Assembly (NCBI GenBank): GCA_019748155.1
Contig: JAIEPY010000015.1
Coordinates: 1 to 53,163, forward strand
Direction of reading: 5' to 3'
DNA from: Burkholderiales bacterium
GTDB lineage: Bacteria > Pseudomonadota > Gammaproteobacteria > Burkholderiales > UBA11063
Length of the DNA stretch: 53,163 bases
Shown: piece by piece, positions 43,563 to 53,163 of the stretch
Layout: the number at the start of each line of letters is the position of its first letter
Numbering within the stretch: the first letter of the stretch is position 1
The notes under the pieces: model-generated
Database searches by the model: none
What the model was told of the DNA's origin: nothing
The model's input: only the letters and a program-made list of their open reading frames with translations
Program-made: the position numbers and the translations under genes

Positions 43563-44909
43563 TTAATTCTTAATATTAGCATTTATATCTTGCATAAAGC
43601 GCCCATCGATCAATCCGGCAAGATATTGAAGTTGAATTTCTGCCATTAGATAGTTATAGCGCGCTTGCTGATAAGTTTGAAAAGTTTGGTAATAGTTCTT
43701 CTGAGAACTAACCAGGTCAACACTATTGCGAATTCCAACTTGATAACCTAGTTTATCGGATGCCAGTTTGGTCTTAGCCGAAAGCAGTGCAGCTTTTTGG
43801 GCTTTAACAATACTTACCCCATTTTGGACATTCCAATAAGCATTACGAATATTTTGATCGGTTTGGCGCCTAACATAAACATATTGCTGCTGAGAAGACT
43901 CAAAAACATCAATTGCTTGCCTAGTTTGCGCATTAACCGTGCCACCTGATGAAATAGGAATACTAACCTGTAAGCCAACTGATCCGGTACTATAATTAGA
44001 GAGTACACTACCCGGGATATTAAACATTTGCATCTGAGCTGGCGTTGCATTAGTTGCATCCAGCCCGGCAGTATCTTGATATTGATATTGTGCATTAAGC
44101 AAAACGATCGGAAAATGTCCAGAACGCGACATTAAAATATCCTGCTTCGCCATATCTATCTGTTTTCCTGCTATTTTATTATTAACATTACCACTCTCAG
44201 CCATTGACGACCATGACCCATCACTACTTGGACTTGGCAAAGTAAGTTTCAGCTCATCCTGAATCGGCTGAATCTGCTCTGGATCAACCCCAGTCAAATT
44301 GCGGAAAATATTCTTTTTGAAGATCAGGTTATTAGTATCTTGAATCTCTTGAGCAGCAGCAGAGTCATAGCCAGCCATGGCATCATTTACATCAGCAATC
44401 GTAACTGAACCAACTTTAAATGCTGCCTCAGCCTGAGTCATTTGCTGTTTAAGAGCCTCTTTAGTCATACGGGTTGCTAGCAGGGTATCTTCTGCGTACA
44501 AAACATCAAAGTAAGCTTGCGCCACATTAACCATTAGTTGTTGTTGTGCATTGAGTAACTGCAGATCCGAAAGTTGCGTAGCAAATTTACCTTTGGTATA
44601 GGCTGAGAATTTACTAAAGTCAAAAACGACCTGATTCAGCGACGCACTATAAATTGGCTGGTGATAATAGGCTTGCACACCACCTTGATTAAAATAATTT
44701 TCAGCAATCGATCCAGTCGCAGTAATTTGAGGTAATAAGGCAGCACGCGCAATATTTTGCTGTTCTTGCCCTGCTTGATTGAGTGCAATAGCGCTCAAAT
44801 AATCAGCATTATAAACAAGCGCCTTTTGATATGTTCCAAACAGGTCAATGGCTTGCACTTGGAAAAACATAATTACAAGACTGAAAATTAATAAGAGTTG
44901 TTTCTTCAT
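43563..44909 (-). CDS. TolC-family outer membrane channel
   Basis: A 448-residue outer membrane efflux protein. A signal peptide (cleaved near MFFQVQA) is followed by two homologous halves with long helices. Typical elements are LFGTYQKALVYNADYLSA, QVVFDFSKFSAYTKGKF and TGSVGLQVSIPISSGGTVNA. It forms the outer membrane duct for tripartite pumps or type I secretion. No inner membrane pump or adaptor gene is near, so the partner is elsewhere. A run of two terminators (45003-45047) isolates it from rho upstream. Confidence 0.92.
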   Translation of the reverse strand: MKKQLLLIFSLVIMFFQVQAIDLFGTYQKALVYNADYLSAIALNQAGQEQQNIARAALLPQITATGSIAENYFNQGGVQAYYHQPIYSASLNQVVFDFSKFSAYTKGKFATQLSDLQLLNAQQQLMVNVAQAYFDVLYAEDTLLATRMTKEALKQQMTQAEAAFKVGSVTIADVNDAMAGYDSAAAQEIQDTNNLIFKKNIFRNLTGVDPEQIQPIQDELKLTLPSPSSDGSWSSMAESGNVNNKIAGKQIDMAKQDILMSRSGHFPIVLLNAQYQYQDTAGLDATNATPAQMQMFNIPGSVLSNYSTGSVGLQVSIPISSGGTVNAQTRQAIDVFESSQQQYVYVRRQTDQNIRNAYWNVQNGVSIVKAQKAALLSAKTKLASDKLGYQVGIRNSVDLVSSQKNYYQTFQTYQQARYNYLMAEIQLQYLAGLIDGRFMQDINANIKN

Positions 44910-45002
44910 AGTCGATTATTATACCTTGTTTTGCACCTACTTTTGGCTGATAAATCCAATGTTTAGCGTAAGATTACCAACGATGACTAATCATTAGAGA
45001 AA

Positions 45003-45047
45003 CCCCGACTAAAAAAGTCGGGGCATATCGGTCGCAAAAGAGCGACC
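45003..45047 (-). terminator. Two consecutive hairpins terminating rho
   Basis: On the minus strand GGTCGC-TCTTTT-GCGACC (45047-45030) is followed by CCCCGACT-TTTTT-AGTCGGGG (45023-45003) and T residues. The second is a good intrinsic terminator for rho. Confidence 0.8.
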
Positions 45048-45069
45048 TACCGTGGTACAAGCCACATTC

Positions 45070-46329
45070 TTATGAGCGGGTCATCGCATTAAAAAAGTCA
45101 CCATTAGTTTTGGTTTCGCGGATTTTCTCCAACACGAAACCACTGGCTTCAATTGATTGTTTTTCTGCTAAATATTTACGCAATACCCACATTTTTTGTA
45201 ACTGGTCTTTGCTTAACAATAATTCTTCACGACGGGTGCCCGAATTAAGAATATCAATAGCAGGATAAATACGGCGCTGCGCAATATCACGGTCTAGGTG
45301 TAATTCCATATTACCAGTACCTTTAAATTCCTCATAAATCACATCATCCATCCGTGATCCGGTTTCAACTAATGCTGTTGCAATAATTGTCAGCGATCCG
45401 CCCTCTTCAATATTCCGCGCAGCACCAAAAAAACGTTTTGGGCGATGCAATGCATTAGCATCCAAACCACCAGTCAAGATTTTACCAGAAGCAGGTGCAA
45501 CCGTATTATAAGCACGTGCTAAACGAGTAATTGAATCCAAAAGAATAACTACATCTTTTTTGCTCTCAACCAAACGCTTAGCTTTTTCCATTACCATTTC
45601 AGCAACTTGCACATGACGCGCAGCTGGTTCATCAAAGGTAGAAGCAACAACTTCGCCCTTAACCGAACGATGCATCTCAGTTACTTCCTCTGGACGTTCA
45701 TCAATCAATAAAACAATCAATTCAACTTCAGGATGATTGGCGGTGATCGAATGCGCAATGTGTTGCAACATAACTGTTTTACCAGTTTTGGGAGGTGCAA
45801 CCAATAAACCACGCTGCCCTTTACCAATCGGCGCAAATAAATCAATAATTCGTCCAGTATAATTTTCTTCACCTTTAATATCACGCTCTAAGTGAATTTG
45901 TTGCTCTGGAAATAATGGAGTTAAATTTTCAAATAAAATTTTGTGTTTATTCGCTTCAGGTGCATTACCGTTAACTTTATCTACGCGCACTAGAGCAAAA
46001 TATTTCTCGCCTTCTTTCGGCATTCTGATTTCGCCGTCAATAGTATCACCAGTTTGTAAATTAAAGCGGCGAATCTGGCTTGGACTAATATAAATGTCAT
46101 CATGGCTAGCTAAATAAGAAGTATCCGGCGAACGTAAAAAACCAAAGCCATCGGGTAAAACTTCAAGAACACCACCACCAGAAATGTTCTCACCTTGCTC
46201 GGCAACTTTGCGCAAAATAGCAAAGATTAAATCATGTTTACGTAAACGGCTCGCGTTTTCAATATTATACCCAGCTGCCATCTCCAATAACTGAGCAACA
46301 TGGATATCTTTAATTTCAGATAAATGCAT
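45070..46329 (-). CDS. rho: Transcription termination factor Rho
   Basis: A 419-residue Rho of standard length. N-terminal cold-shock-like RNA-binding region ([17 protein letters not shown]), P-loop [12 protein letters not shown], Walker [17 protein letters not shown] and the Q/R loops near [20 protein letters not shown]. The canonical P-loop lysine-preceding Ala is Thr here (PKTGKT), a small variation. It is a hexameric RNA helicase that ends transcription. It follows trxA, as in many proteobacteria, with a terminator between them. Confidence 0.97.
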   Translation of the reverse strand: MHLSEIKDIHVAQLLEMAAGYNIENASRLRKHDLIFAILRKVAEQGENISGGGVLEVLPDGFGFLRSPDTSYLASHDDIYISPSQIRRFNLQTGDTIDGEIRMPKEGEKYFALVRVDKVNGNAPEANKHKILFENLTPLFPEQQIHLERDIKGEENYTGRIIDLFAPIGKGQRGLLVAPPKTGKTVMLQHIAHSITANHPEVELIVLLIDERPEEVTEMHRSVKGEVVASTFDEPAARHVQVAEMVMEKAKRLVESKKDVVILLDSITRLARAYNTVAPASGKILTGGLDANALHRPKRFFGAARNIEEGGSLTIIATALVETGSRMDDVIYEEFKGTGNMELHLDRDIAQRRIYPAIDILNSGTRREELLLSKDQLQKMWVLRKYLAEKQSIEASGFVLEKIRETKTNGDFFNAMTRS

Positions 46330-46494
46330 AAATACACCAAAAAAGTTTAAATTATAATTATACGGCTGGATTCACTTTGTGTATTAGGTTTCAGCTTTCA
46401 GGCTTTATCTATACCACGATATTGCGATGATGCTATTGATTTGATTTTAGATTTAAAAGTGAACTTGACAGTCTAAGAGTGTTTGAAAAGTGGA

Positions 46495-46528
46495 CAATAA
46501 AAAATGGTCACCTGTCACAGGTAACCAT
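46495..46528 (-). terminator. Terminator of trxA
   Basis: On the minus strand ATGGTTACCTG-TGA-CAGGTGACCAT forms an 11-bp stem with one G-T pair, followed by TTTTTTA. It lies 12 bases after the trxA stop. Confidence 0.85.
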
Positions 46529-46539
46529 TGTAATCTACT

Positions 46540-46863
46540 TTAGATGTTGCTGTCAATAAAAGCTGCTAATTGACCTTTTGGCAGTGCTCCAACTTTAGTT
46601 TCGGCTAACTCACCATTTTTAAACAAAAGCAGAGTTGGAATTCCGCGCACACCATAAGTAGCAGCTGAAACGCTGTTTTCATCAACATTCACTTTAACTA
46701 TTTTCAAGCGTCCTGCATATTCTTGCGACAAATCATCTAAAATCGGCGCAATCATACGACATGGCCCGCACCATTCGGCCCAAAAATCAACTAATACCGG
46801 GGTTTCAGCTTTAAGAACATCAGCTTCAAACGAAGCATCTGTAGTATGAACAACATTACTCAT
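46540..46863 (-). CDS. trxA: Thioredoxin
   Basis: A 107-residue thioredoxin with [10 protein letters not shown] (Cys32 and Cys35), [20 protein letters not shown] with the cis-Pro, and FIDSNI at the end. It reduces cytoplasmic disulfides, including those of the peroxiredoxin and methionine sulfoxide reductases in principle. An extended -10 precedes it and a strong terminator follows. Confidence 0.97.
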   Translation of the reverse strand: MSNVVHTTDASFEADVLKAETPVLVDFWAEWCGPCRMIAPILDDLSQEYAGRLKIVKVNVDENSVSAATYGVRGIPTLLLFKNGELAETKVGALPKGQLAAFIDSNI

Positions 46864-46895
46864 TGTTAGATTAACCTTTAAAAAATGTCGTCGTT

Positions 46896-46904
46896 ATTAT
46901 AGCA
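46896..46904 (-). promoter_or_regulatory. Extended -10 promoter of trxA
   Basis: TGCTATAAT on the minus strand, 33 bases before the trxA ATG. The four bases after it (AACG) are the same as in the smc promoter. Confidence 0.55.
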
Positions 46905-47008
46905 TAAATTTTTAACAGTTTTAATTTTTGTTTCACCAAGCCCAGCCAAAATTTTTAGGCTTACGTGAGCAATTGCAAAATCAAATATTGAATTACAAAT
47001 GTTTAAAG

Positions 47009-47023
47009 TTGTTATAATAACAA
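47009..47023. promoter_or_regulatory. Palindrome over the -10 of the malic enzyme gene
   Basis: TTGTTAT and ATAACAA are perfect arms around a single A. The palindrome contains TATAAT (47013-47018), and TTGAAT (46988-46993) is a weak -35 at 19 bases. A repressor bound here would block RNA polymerase directly. The start codon is 105 bases downstream. Confidence 0.45.
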
Positions 47024-47128
47024 GTATTAGAGATATTTGAACATCTTTTAGCGTTTATTTCTACAATAAAAGTGTTAATTTCTTAAAATTTACATATCTA
47101 TAGCAACAGTGATTATGAGGGTTAATAA

Positions 47129-48841
47129 ATGAAATTAAATATTAAGCGTGATGAAACCGGACAAAAATATATTGAAGTAGATGTAAGTGGTTACGATTTA
47201 ATTAATAATCCAGTTCTAAATAAAGGGCGCTCATTTACTGCAGAAGAGCGGATAGCCTTTCGACTACGCGGAATTGTACCTCCGGCATATTTGCCACCAT
47301 CAGAAATTGTTGATAAAAATTATCAAATTGTTGTGAATAGCCCCAGCGATTTGGAGCGTCATATTTATTTACGCAATTTACAAGATCGTAATGAAACCTT
47401 GTTTTATGCTTTATTAGATAAATATACCGAACAAATCATGCCTTTGGTTTACACCCCTACGGTTGGATTAGCCTGCCAAAAATTTGGGCAAATTTATCGT
47501 CGTGCTCGTGGCGTGTTCATTAGCTACCCAAATCGCGATTATATTGATGAAATTTTAGATCATATCCATTTTGATGATACTGAAGTAATCGTTGTTTCTG
47601 ATGGTGAACGTATTTTAGGTCTTGGTGATCAAGGTGCCGGTGGAATGGGGATTCCAATTGGTAAATTATCACTATACACAGGCTGCGCTGGGATTGCACC
47701 TAATAAAACTTTGCCAATAATTTTAGATGTTGGTACTGACAATCAGGAATTACTAGATGATCCATTGTATTTGGGATGGCGCCATAAACGTGTCCGTGGT
47801 CAAGAATATGATGATTTTGTTGATAAATTTGTACAAGCAATTAAGCGTCGTTTCCCAGATGTATTGTTACAATGGGAAGATTTTGCACAAAACAATGCAT
47901 TAAAATTACTCAATCGTTACAAAGATCAACTCTGTACCTTCAATGATGATATTCAGGGTACTGCTTCAATTGTAGTTGGCGCACTATTATCAGCAATTAA
48001 TGCTTCAGGCATACCGTTGGAGCAGCAAAAAATTACCGTTGTTGGTGCTGGCTCTGCTGGCGTTGGGATTAGCAATCTAATCGTTGATGCAATGGTTGAT
48101 GCTGGTTTGTCACGTGAGGCAGCCTATGCTAATATTTTCCTGGTGGATCGCTTTGGCTTAATTACTGACAAGGTAAGTAGTCTTGACTTTCAAAAACCAT
48201 TTGTTAAGCAATTAGAAAATTATCCAAATTGGCAATTTGCAGATAATAGCAATATTAACCTATTAGAAACAGTGCAAAACGTTAAAGCAACTATGTTAAT
48301 CGGGGTTTGTGCCCAAGGTGGGATATTCACTCGCGATGTGATTGATGCATTGAGCCAAAATTGCCCACGCCCGATTGTATTTCCATTATCTAATCCGACT
48401 GAAAAAGCTGAAGCAAATCCACATGATGTGCTGGATTGGACTGATGGTAAAGCAATTGTTGGTACTGGTACTGCTTTTCCCTTATACGATACAGGTTCTG
48501 GTCTACGCCGGATTGATCAGGTTAATAATTCCTATATTTTCCCAGGAATTGGTTTAGGTGTTCGCGCAGTTAATGCACGAAGAATCACTGATAGAATGTT
48601 TCTAATCGCAGCTAAAGCGCTGGCAGAAACTTCTCCCTCAAAAAATGATCCACAAGCCAATTTACTACCACCATTGAAAGAAGTACGTGCGGTTTCTCGC
48701 CATATTGCGCAAGCAGTTGCAAAAGAAGCCGTCGCAGCTAAGTTGACCAATTATGATTCTTTAGATGAGAAAACCATTAGCAACTTGATTGATGAATATA
48801 TGTGGGCCCCAGTATATTTACCATATCGTAAAAAAATATGA
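47129..48841 (+). CDS. maeA: NAD-dependent malic enzyme
   Basis: A 570-residue malic enzyme of the large MaeA type: YTPTVGLACQKFG with the catalytic Tyr, GERILGLGDQGAGGMGIPIGK with the catalytic Lys, EDFAQNNALKLL with metal ligands, FNDDIQGTASIVVGAL, and the NAD fold VVGAGSAGVGI. It converts malate to pyruvate and CO2. GAGGG seven bases upstream marks the start. It is a single gene, with its own promoter and a terminator at 48981. Confidence 0.95.
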   Translation: MKLNIKRDETGQKYIEVDVSGYDLINNPVLNKGRSFTAEERIAFRLRGIVPPAYLPPSEIVDKNYQIVVNSPSDLERHIYLRNLQDRNETLFYALLDKYTEQIMPLVYTPTVGLACQKFGQIYRRARGVFISYPNRDYIDEILDHIHFDDTEVIVVSDGERILGLGDQGAGGMGIPIGKLSLYTGCAGIAPNKTLPIILDVGTDNQELLDDPLYLGWRHKRVRGQEYDDFVDKFVQAIKRRFPDVLLQWEDFAQNNALKLLNRYKDQLCTFNDDIQGTASIVVGALLSAINASGIPLEQQKITVVGAGSAGVGISNLIVDAMVDAGLSREAAYANIFLVDRFGLITDKVSSLDFQKPFVKQLENYPNWQFADNSNINLLETVQNVKATMLIGVCAQGGIFTRDVIDALSQNCPRPIVFPLSNPTEKAEANPHDVLDWTDGKAIVGTGTAFPLYDTGSGLRRIDQVNNSYIFPGIGLGVRAVNARRITDRMFLIAAKALAETSPSKNDPQANLLPPLKEVRAVSRHIAQAVAKEAVAAKLTNYDSLDEKTISNLIDEYMWAPVYLPYRKKI

Positions 48842-48844
48842 CTA

Positions 48845-48972
48845 TATACTCACAAGTATTTGATTCTTGAACGCGAAGGATTGATAAAAAAGACGACGCA
48901 GTGTAGCTAGAACTACATAAGGAGTCTTTTTTGAAATCCGACAAAGTCTAAAATTCAAAGACAATAAGTATA
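48845..48972 (-). repeat. Dispersed intergenic repeat, full copy B
   Basis: 128 bases starting four bases after the malic enzyme stop, the reverse of the copy at 41699-41814. On the minus strand it reads TATACTTATTGTCTTTGAA, then ACTTTGTCGGATTTCAAAA, AAGACTC, a small hairpin, CTTTTTTATCAAT and finally GAGTATA. The second half is about 12 bases longer than copy A. Confidence 0.6.
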
Positions 48973-48980
48973 TTACTCTA

Positions 48981-49020
48981 ATAAAAAAGAGATGTACGGA
49001 TTAGTCCATCTCTTTTTTAT
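48981..49020. terminator. Bidirectional terminator after maeA
   Basis: ATAAAAAAGAGATG and CATCTCTTTTTTAT are perfect 14-base arms around a 12-base loop. The A- and T-runs allow function in both directions, for maeA and for the hypothetical gene at 49139. Confidence 0.8.
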
Positions 49021-49138
49021 TGTATAATTTGTTATTCGCTAAATTATCGCTTGTTTTCGGAGCAATAATCAATGATAAAAAGAAGAAGGCTAGTATTAGA
49101 GTAATGATCATCGTTCAAAAATGGAAACTTCGCCCCAA

Positions 49139-49516
49139 TCAATTCTCGGCTAATAATGGCAAGTGGATCCCGTATTTTTCTAGGAAGGAGGCATCTTCAA
49201 ATATAGGACCACTGAAAATAAGTCCATGTCCACTACCGTGTAGAATCATATTTTTAATACCTTTTTTATTGTATTTCTCCTCTAAATGTTTTCGAAGAAA
49301 TTCTTCATTTATGCTGATTTGTTCAACAAAACCATCACAAACTAGACCATTTTCTTCGCATTTAAACCCCATTGCATTACTATCGGCATATTTACTTTTT
49401 ATATTTACAATTCGATTATCTTCGTCAATATTTTCAAGATATTCTATACGATATTTTGAGCTATTTAACTCCATTACATCTACTACTTCTATAAATATTT
49501 TGTCTTTCATCTCCAT
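49139..49516 (-). CDS. Hypothetical 125-residue soluble protein
   Basis: A polar protein rich in Glu, Lys and Asn (IFIEVVDVMELNSSKYRIEY; HLEEKYNKKGIKNMILHGSG) with no signal or membrane segment and no recognised domain. AGGA lies eight bases before the ATG. A long frame exists on the opposite strand, but it is Ser/Phe/Ile-rich and lacks a good start, so I prefer this one. An AT-rich region surrounds it and it may be part of the accessory stretch. Confidence 0.5.
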   Translation of the reverse strand: MEMKDKIFIEVVDVMELNSSKYRIEYLENIDEDNRIVNIKSKYADSNAMGFKCEENGLVCDGFVEQISINEEFLRKHLEEKYNKKGIKNMILHGSGHGLIFSGPIFEDASFLEKYGIHLPLLAEN

Positions 49517-49697
49517 TCAATCATCCTAAAAAATATTAATTATTCATTATATGGGTGTTATTACTGTAATTTCAATGTGTTATTGGTATGTTTAGATATT
49601 GCACCAAACCCAACGAACAAATAATCCTAGTCATTAATAAAGTACTTTAATATTAACAAAAAATCATTTACACAATTATTCTAACACCTTCAAGTAA

Positions 49698-50555
49698 TTA
49701 ATTATCAGTAATGTTGATTTGTTTATTTATTTTGTCTAACACAGGACTTGAAGTATTTTTATTCAATTCAGTTGTGTTATTTGGTTGAATTGGCGGTCTG
49801 CCACAAGATTGTAATGTCGGAGCTTGTGGCTTATCTGGAGCCACAGGAGGGGTTCCTGGAGATTTAGACAATATATTCAGCATATTGTTGTGTCTATAAT
49901 TATACTCAGGTGCTAGATCGCTCATCACGTAAGCCTGAGCATAAGCCTCACATCCAATTTTTGGAACAGAAACGCCGTACCCATTTACTAAGCCACCATT
50001 CATACATAGATCATAAGCATACTTAACAAGTTGACTTTGTACTTTTTTCGCTGCTTTAAATTTACTTTGATAATCTGAATTTCTTATATTGTAAGCTTTT
50101 AGTTGGATTTGATAGTTTGAATTAGCACTAGTATATTCTGTTTGAGCTAAAGAAAATGCTTTACTCTGCTCGGTGTTGGAAGAATTACAATTGTTGTATG
50201 TGTATAATTGATTTTTGTAATTAATGACCTCTATTCTTTGATTCATACTCTCTACACTAGAAAAATACTGTAGCTGATAGCGCTCGCCATCTTTTTCAAG
50301 AGTTGGCGCATCAGGCTCCTCATTTGTACTTTTAAAAAGATTTTTAAACCCATGATTATTATATGAATATGTTGCCCCGTTTAAGCAATCAAGGATATGC
50401 TGGTAAATAAATTGATCGTACGTAAATTTATCAGTAAATATCGATTTTTCAATTTCCGCACAGTTATCCCCTGAGGTTAAAAATAGATCATTATTGTTTG
50501 TTGCAAATACCATTCCACTTATTAACACGAAAATTGCTGCAAATTTATATTTCAT
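49698..50555 (-). CDS. Hypothetical exported protein
   Basis: A 285-residue protein with a signal peptide (MKYKFAAIFVLISGMVFA). The mature part is polar and Asn/Tyr/Gln-rich, with a helical stretch of Tyr and Lys repeats in the middle (YTSANSNYQIQLKAYNIRNS) and a Pro-rich segment near the end (PGTPPVAPDKPQAPT). Cysteines at the start, middle and end could form disulfides. No family recognised. It neighbours the IS30-type transposase. Confidence 0.55.
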   Translation of the reverse strand: MKYKFAAIFVLISGMVFATNNNDLFLTSGDNCAEIEKSIFTDKFTYDQFIYQHILDCLNGATYSYNNHGFKNLFKSTNEEPDAPTLEKDGERYQLQYFSSVESMNQRIEVINYKNQLYTYNNCNSSNTEQSKAFSLAQTEYTSANSNYQIQLKAYNIRNSDYQSKFKAAKKVQSQLVKYAYDLCMNGGLVNGYGVSVPKIGCEAYAQAYVMSDLAPEYNYRHNNMLNILSKSPGTPPVAPDKPQAPTLQSCGRPPIQPNNTTELNKNTSSPVLDKINKQINITDN

Positions 50556-50851
50556 TATATGACCTCAGTTTTAAATAAGTTTTTGTTGAATGTTCTTAGT
50601 TGCTATAAAATATTTTATGAACAATCATGACCATTATTTTAGCATAGACTTTCTTGAAGTCACTCAACAAACAATTAACCACATGCGTCACAAGGTCTAT
50701 AGCTGCGAAGCTAGTTGACTCACACTAATCCTATTGTAAACACTCAGCCCATACTAGATTAGTGTAAAACCCTGTGGGTTTATGAATCCTGAGTTCAAGA
50801 GCGAAATGCAAAGGAATCGATTAAACTATCGGTTGTATTTCGCGAGGCACT

Positions 50852-51256
50852 ATGGCAAAAAGGTTAACATTAGAAAAACGTATCCGATTAGAAACTCTTT
50901 TAAAATTACCATTTAATGGTTTGATGGATAATTTAAGTATGGCAAAGAAACTACCCATGATAGCCAAGTTGCTGGAAATCAATCAGTCCACAATTCATAG
51001 AGAGGTAATTGACCGGGGCTTTGATTATGACAATTATGATGCAAATAAAGCTCACTGCCAGAGCTTAGAAAAGGTATCGAATGGTAATAAGCGCTACCGC
51101 TATAATGAAGAGCAGAAGCAATTGATTTTAGAAATGTACAAGGAATTTGCTACTAATAAATCATGGTCTCCGAATGCTTTAATGCTAAGATTCAAGAGTG
51201 AATTAGCCCCAAATATAAAGCTGCCCAGCGTAGAAATAATCTATCAGTGGATTTAT
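50852..51256 (+). pseudogene. IS30-type transposase, interrupted by IS21-type element
   Basis: The N-terminal 135 residues of an IS30-like transposase: an unusual first helix-turn-helix (AKKLPMIAKLLEINQSTIHREV), the linker with RYRYNEEQKQLIL, SWSPNALMLRFKSEL and the start of the DDE domain at VEIIYQWIY. The reading frame ends 18 bases later, at 51274, in bases belonging to the left end of the inserted IS21-type element. The 3' half should lie beyond the right end of that element, outside the window. Confidence 0.7.
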
Positions 51257-51345
51257 TGTTACGCCCGGTGTTAAAATGCACCACCTCAGATGTAATTAAT
51301 TGGAGCTCACCCGAAATAAAAGTGCACCACTTTGAAGTGTAATAA

Positions 51346-52402
<1,057 letters not shown>

Positions 52403-52406
<4 letters not shown>

Positions 52407-53104
52407 TAAACGAAATTCAAAATAGTTGTGAGACTCTAAAACTTCAAGGTGTATTGCAAAGTTATCAAAGTATCGCTAATGAATGTGGAAAGCTTAATGC
52501 AGGTTATAGTGAGTATTTGGAACAACTACTAAAATATGAACTCCAACAACGTGAACTACGAGCTAGAGAAATAGTATTAAAAATGGCAGGCTTTCCGATA
52601 TTAAAAACACTGGATAACTTTGATTTCAGCAGTTCCAATATAAACCAACTGCAAGTTCAGGAACTAGCTTCATTGAGCTTTATAACCAAGAATGAGAATG
52701 TTATTTTTATTGGTTCTCCTGGTACCGGTAAAACACATCTTGCAATTAGCTTAGGCTATCTGGCAACTCAGAAACGGATTAAAGCCAAGTTTATTACTGT
52801 AGCCGAATTAATGCTGCAAATGGAAGTGGCTAAATCACAGAACCGGGTGAGTAATTTTATAAGTAAAACCGTTAGTCACCCAAGTGTCTTGATATTGGAT
52901 GAGTTTGGTTATGTAAAGCTAAATGAAGAACAAGCTAACTTTATGTTTTTGCTAGTAAATAAGCGTTATGAAACTGGTTCAATAATCATAACTTCAAACT
53001 TAACCTTTAGCCAATGGCAGGGAGTATTAAACAATGATGAGGCATTAACAGCAGCCATAATGGATAGACTAATCCACCATAGTCATATTAGACCTCTTTC
53101 ATAA
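52403..53104 (+). CDS. istB: IS21-type helper ATPase IstB
   Basis: A 233-residue AAA+ protein: Walker A GSPGTGKTHLAISLG, Walker B VLILDEFGYVKLNE, sensor region IIITSNLTFSQWQG and MDRLIHHSH at the end. It selects targets and activates IstA. The ATG overlaps the istA stop. The gene itself appears intact. Confidence 0.9.
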
Positions 53105-53163
53105 CCATATGAAATGCTAAATTTGTTATACTCTCAACAGTTATTCTTATTGGATTTGGTTGA

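Noticed and set aside
49020-49529. 169-codon frame on the plus strand
   Set aside because: It lies opposite the 49139-49516 gene, has Ser/Phe/Ile-rich low-complexity composition and begins inside the maeA terminator.
50722-50765. ACACTAATC/GATTAGTGT inverted pair before the IS30-type gene
   Set aside because: It could be part of the IS left end, but the true terminal repeat cannot be recognised without the right end, so no boundary was called.

Overview
The window is 53 kb of AT-rich bacterial chromosome. A 1158-residue SMC rather than MukB, neighbouring trxA and rho genes, a Gram-negative envelope (TolC family, lipoproteins, periplasmic enzymes) and a two-cysteine Prx point to a low-GC proteobacterium. 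A betaproteobacterium of the Neisseriales (Aquella-like) is my guess, but I cannot fix the taxon without a search. Housekeeping blocks alternate with accessory stretches full of broken transposases. No tRNA, rRNA or CRISPR was seen.

Layout. 1-1095: the 5' end of an IS3-type orfA and a decayed IS66 transposase. 1096-4539: a tight four-gene operon encoding an alpha-oxoamine synthase-like PLP enzyme, a CitE-like CoA lyase, a MaoC-like hydratase and a DMT/EamA-like membrane protein. A perfect palindrome lies just upstream, and the operon looks like a small-molecule synthesis and export cassette that I cannot match to a known product. 4551-5049: an IS630-like remnant abutting a decapitated MarR regulator. 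5221-14404: yceI, gtrA-like and mnmG, an orphan VirB1-like transglycosylase, and the smc-yqgE-ruvX-MBL operon. 14491-19643: a LysR regulator, a 92-bp MITE-like element, and two paralogous lipoproteins with Ig-like domains plus a cysteine-paired six-bladed propeller, which share a 388-bp identical tract. 19868-25856: a GST-like protein, PnuC, a Nif3-like protein, a peroxiredoxin, a tiny Lys/His/Ala-rich exported protein, GreA and a C69 dipeptidase.

26088-33549: exported MsrA and MsrB followed by closely spaced genes for a one-TM Cys protein, a fatty-acid hydroxylase-like enzyme, a DUF547 protein, a TVP38/TMEM64 protein, a flavin disulfide oxidoreductase, a CDP-alcohol phosphatidyltransferase and a sodium:solute symporter. 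This may be one envelope lipid and redox unit. 33546-38889: an hsdR remnant, then a beta-glucoside operon (GH1, MFS carrier, GH30) with a divergent LacI regulator and a 14-bp palindromic operator. 38988-43547: a serine recombinase remnant, a DnaQ-like exonuclease, a PAS/LuxR-like regulator, nagA, an unknown membrane protein and an isochorismatase-fold protein lacking the usual cysteine.

43563-48841: a TolC-family protein, rho, trxA and NAD-malic enzyme. 48842-53163: a dispersed repeat, two orphan hypothetical genes, and an IS30-type transposase interrupted by an IS21-type element whose istA is frameshifted.

The strongest novelty candidates are the 1096-4539 cassette, the 27-33 kb lipid/redox cluster, the gene-converted lipoprotein pair, and two small non-autonomous repeat families.
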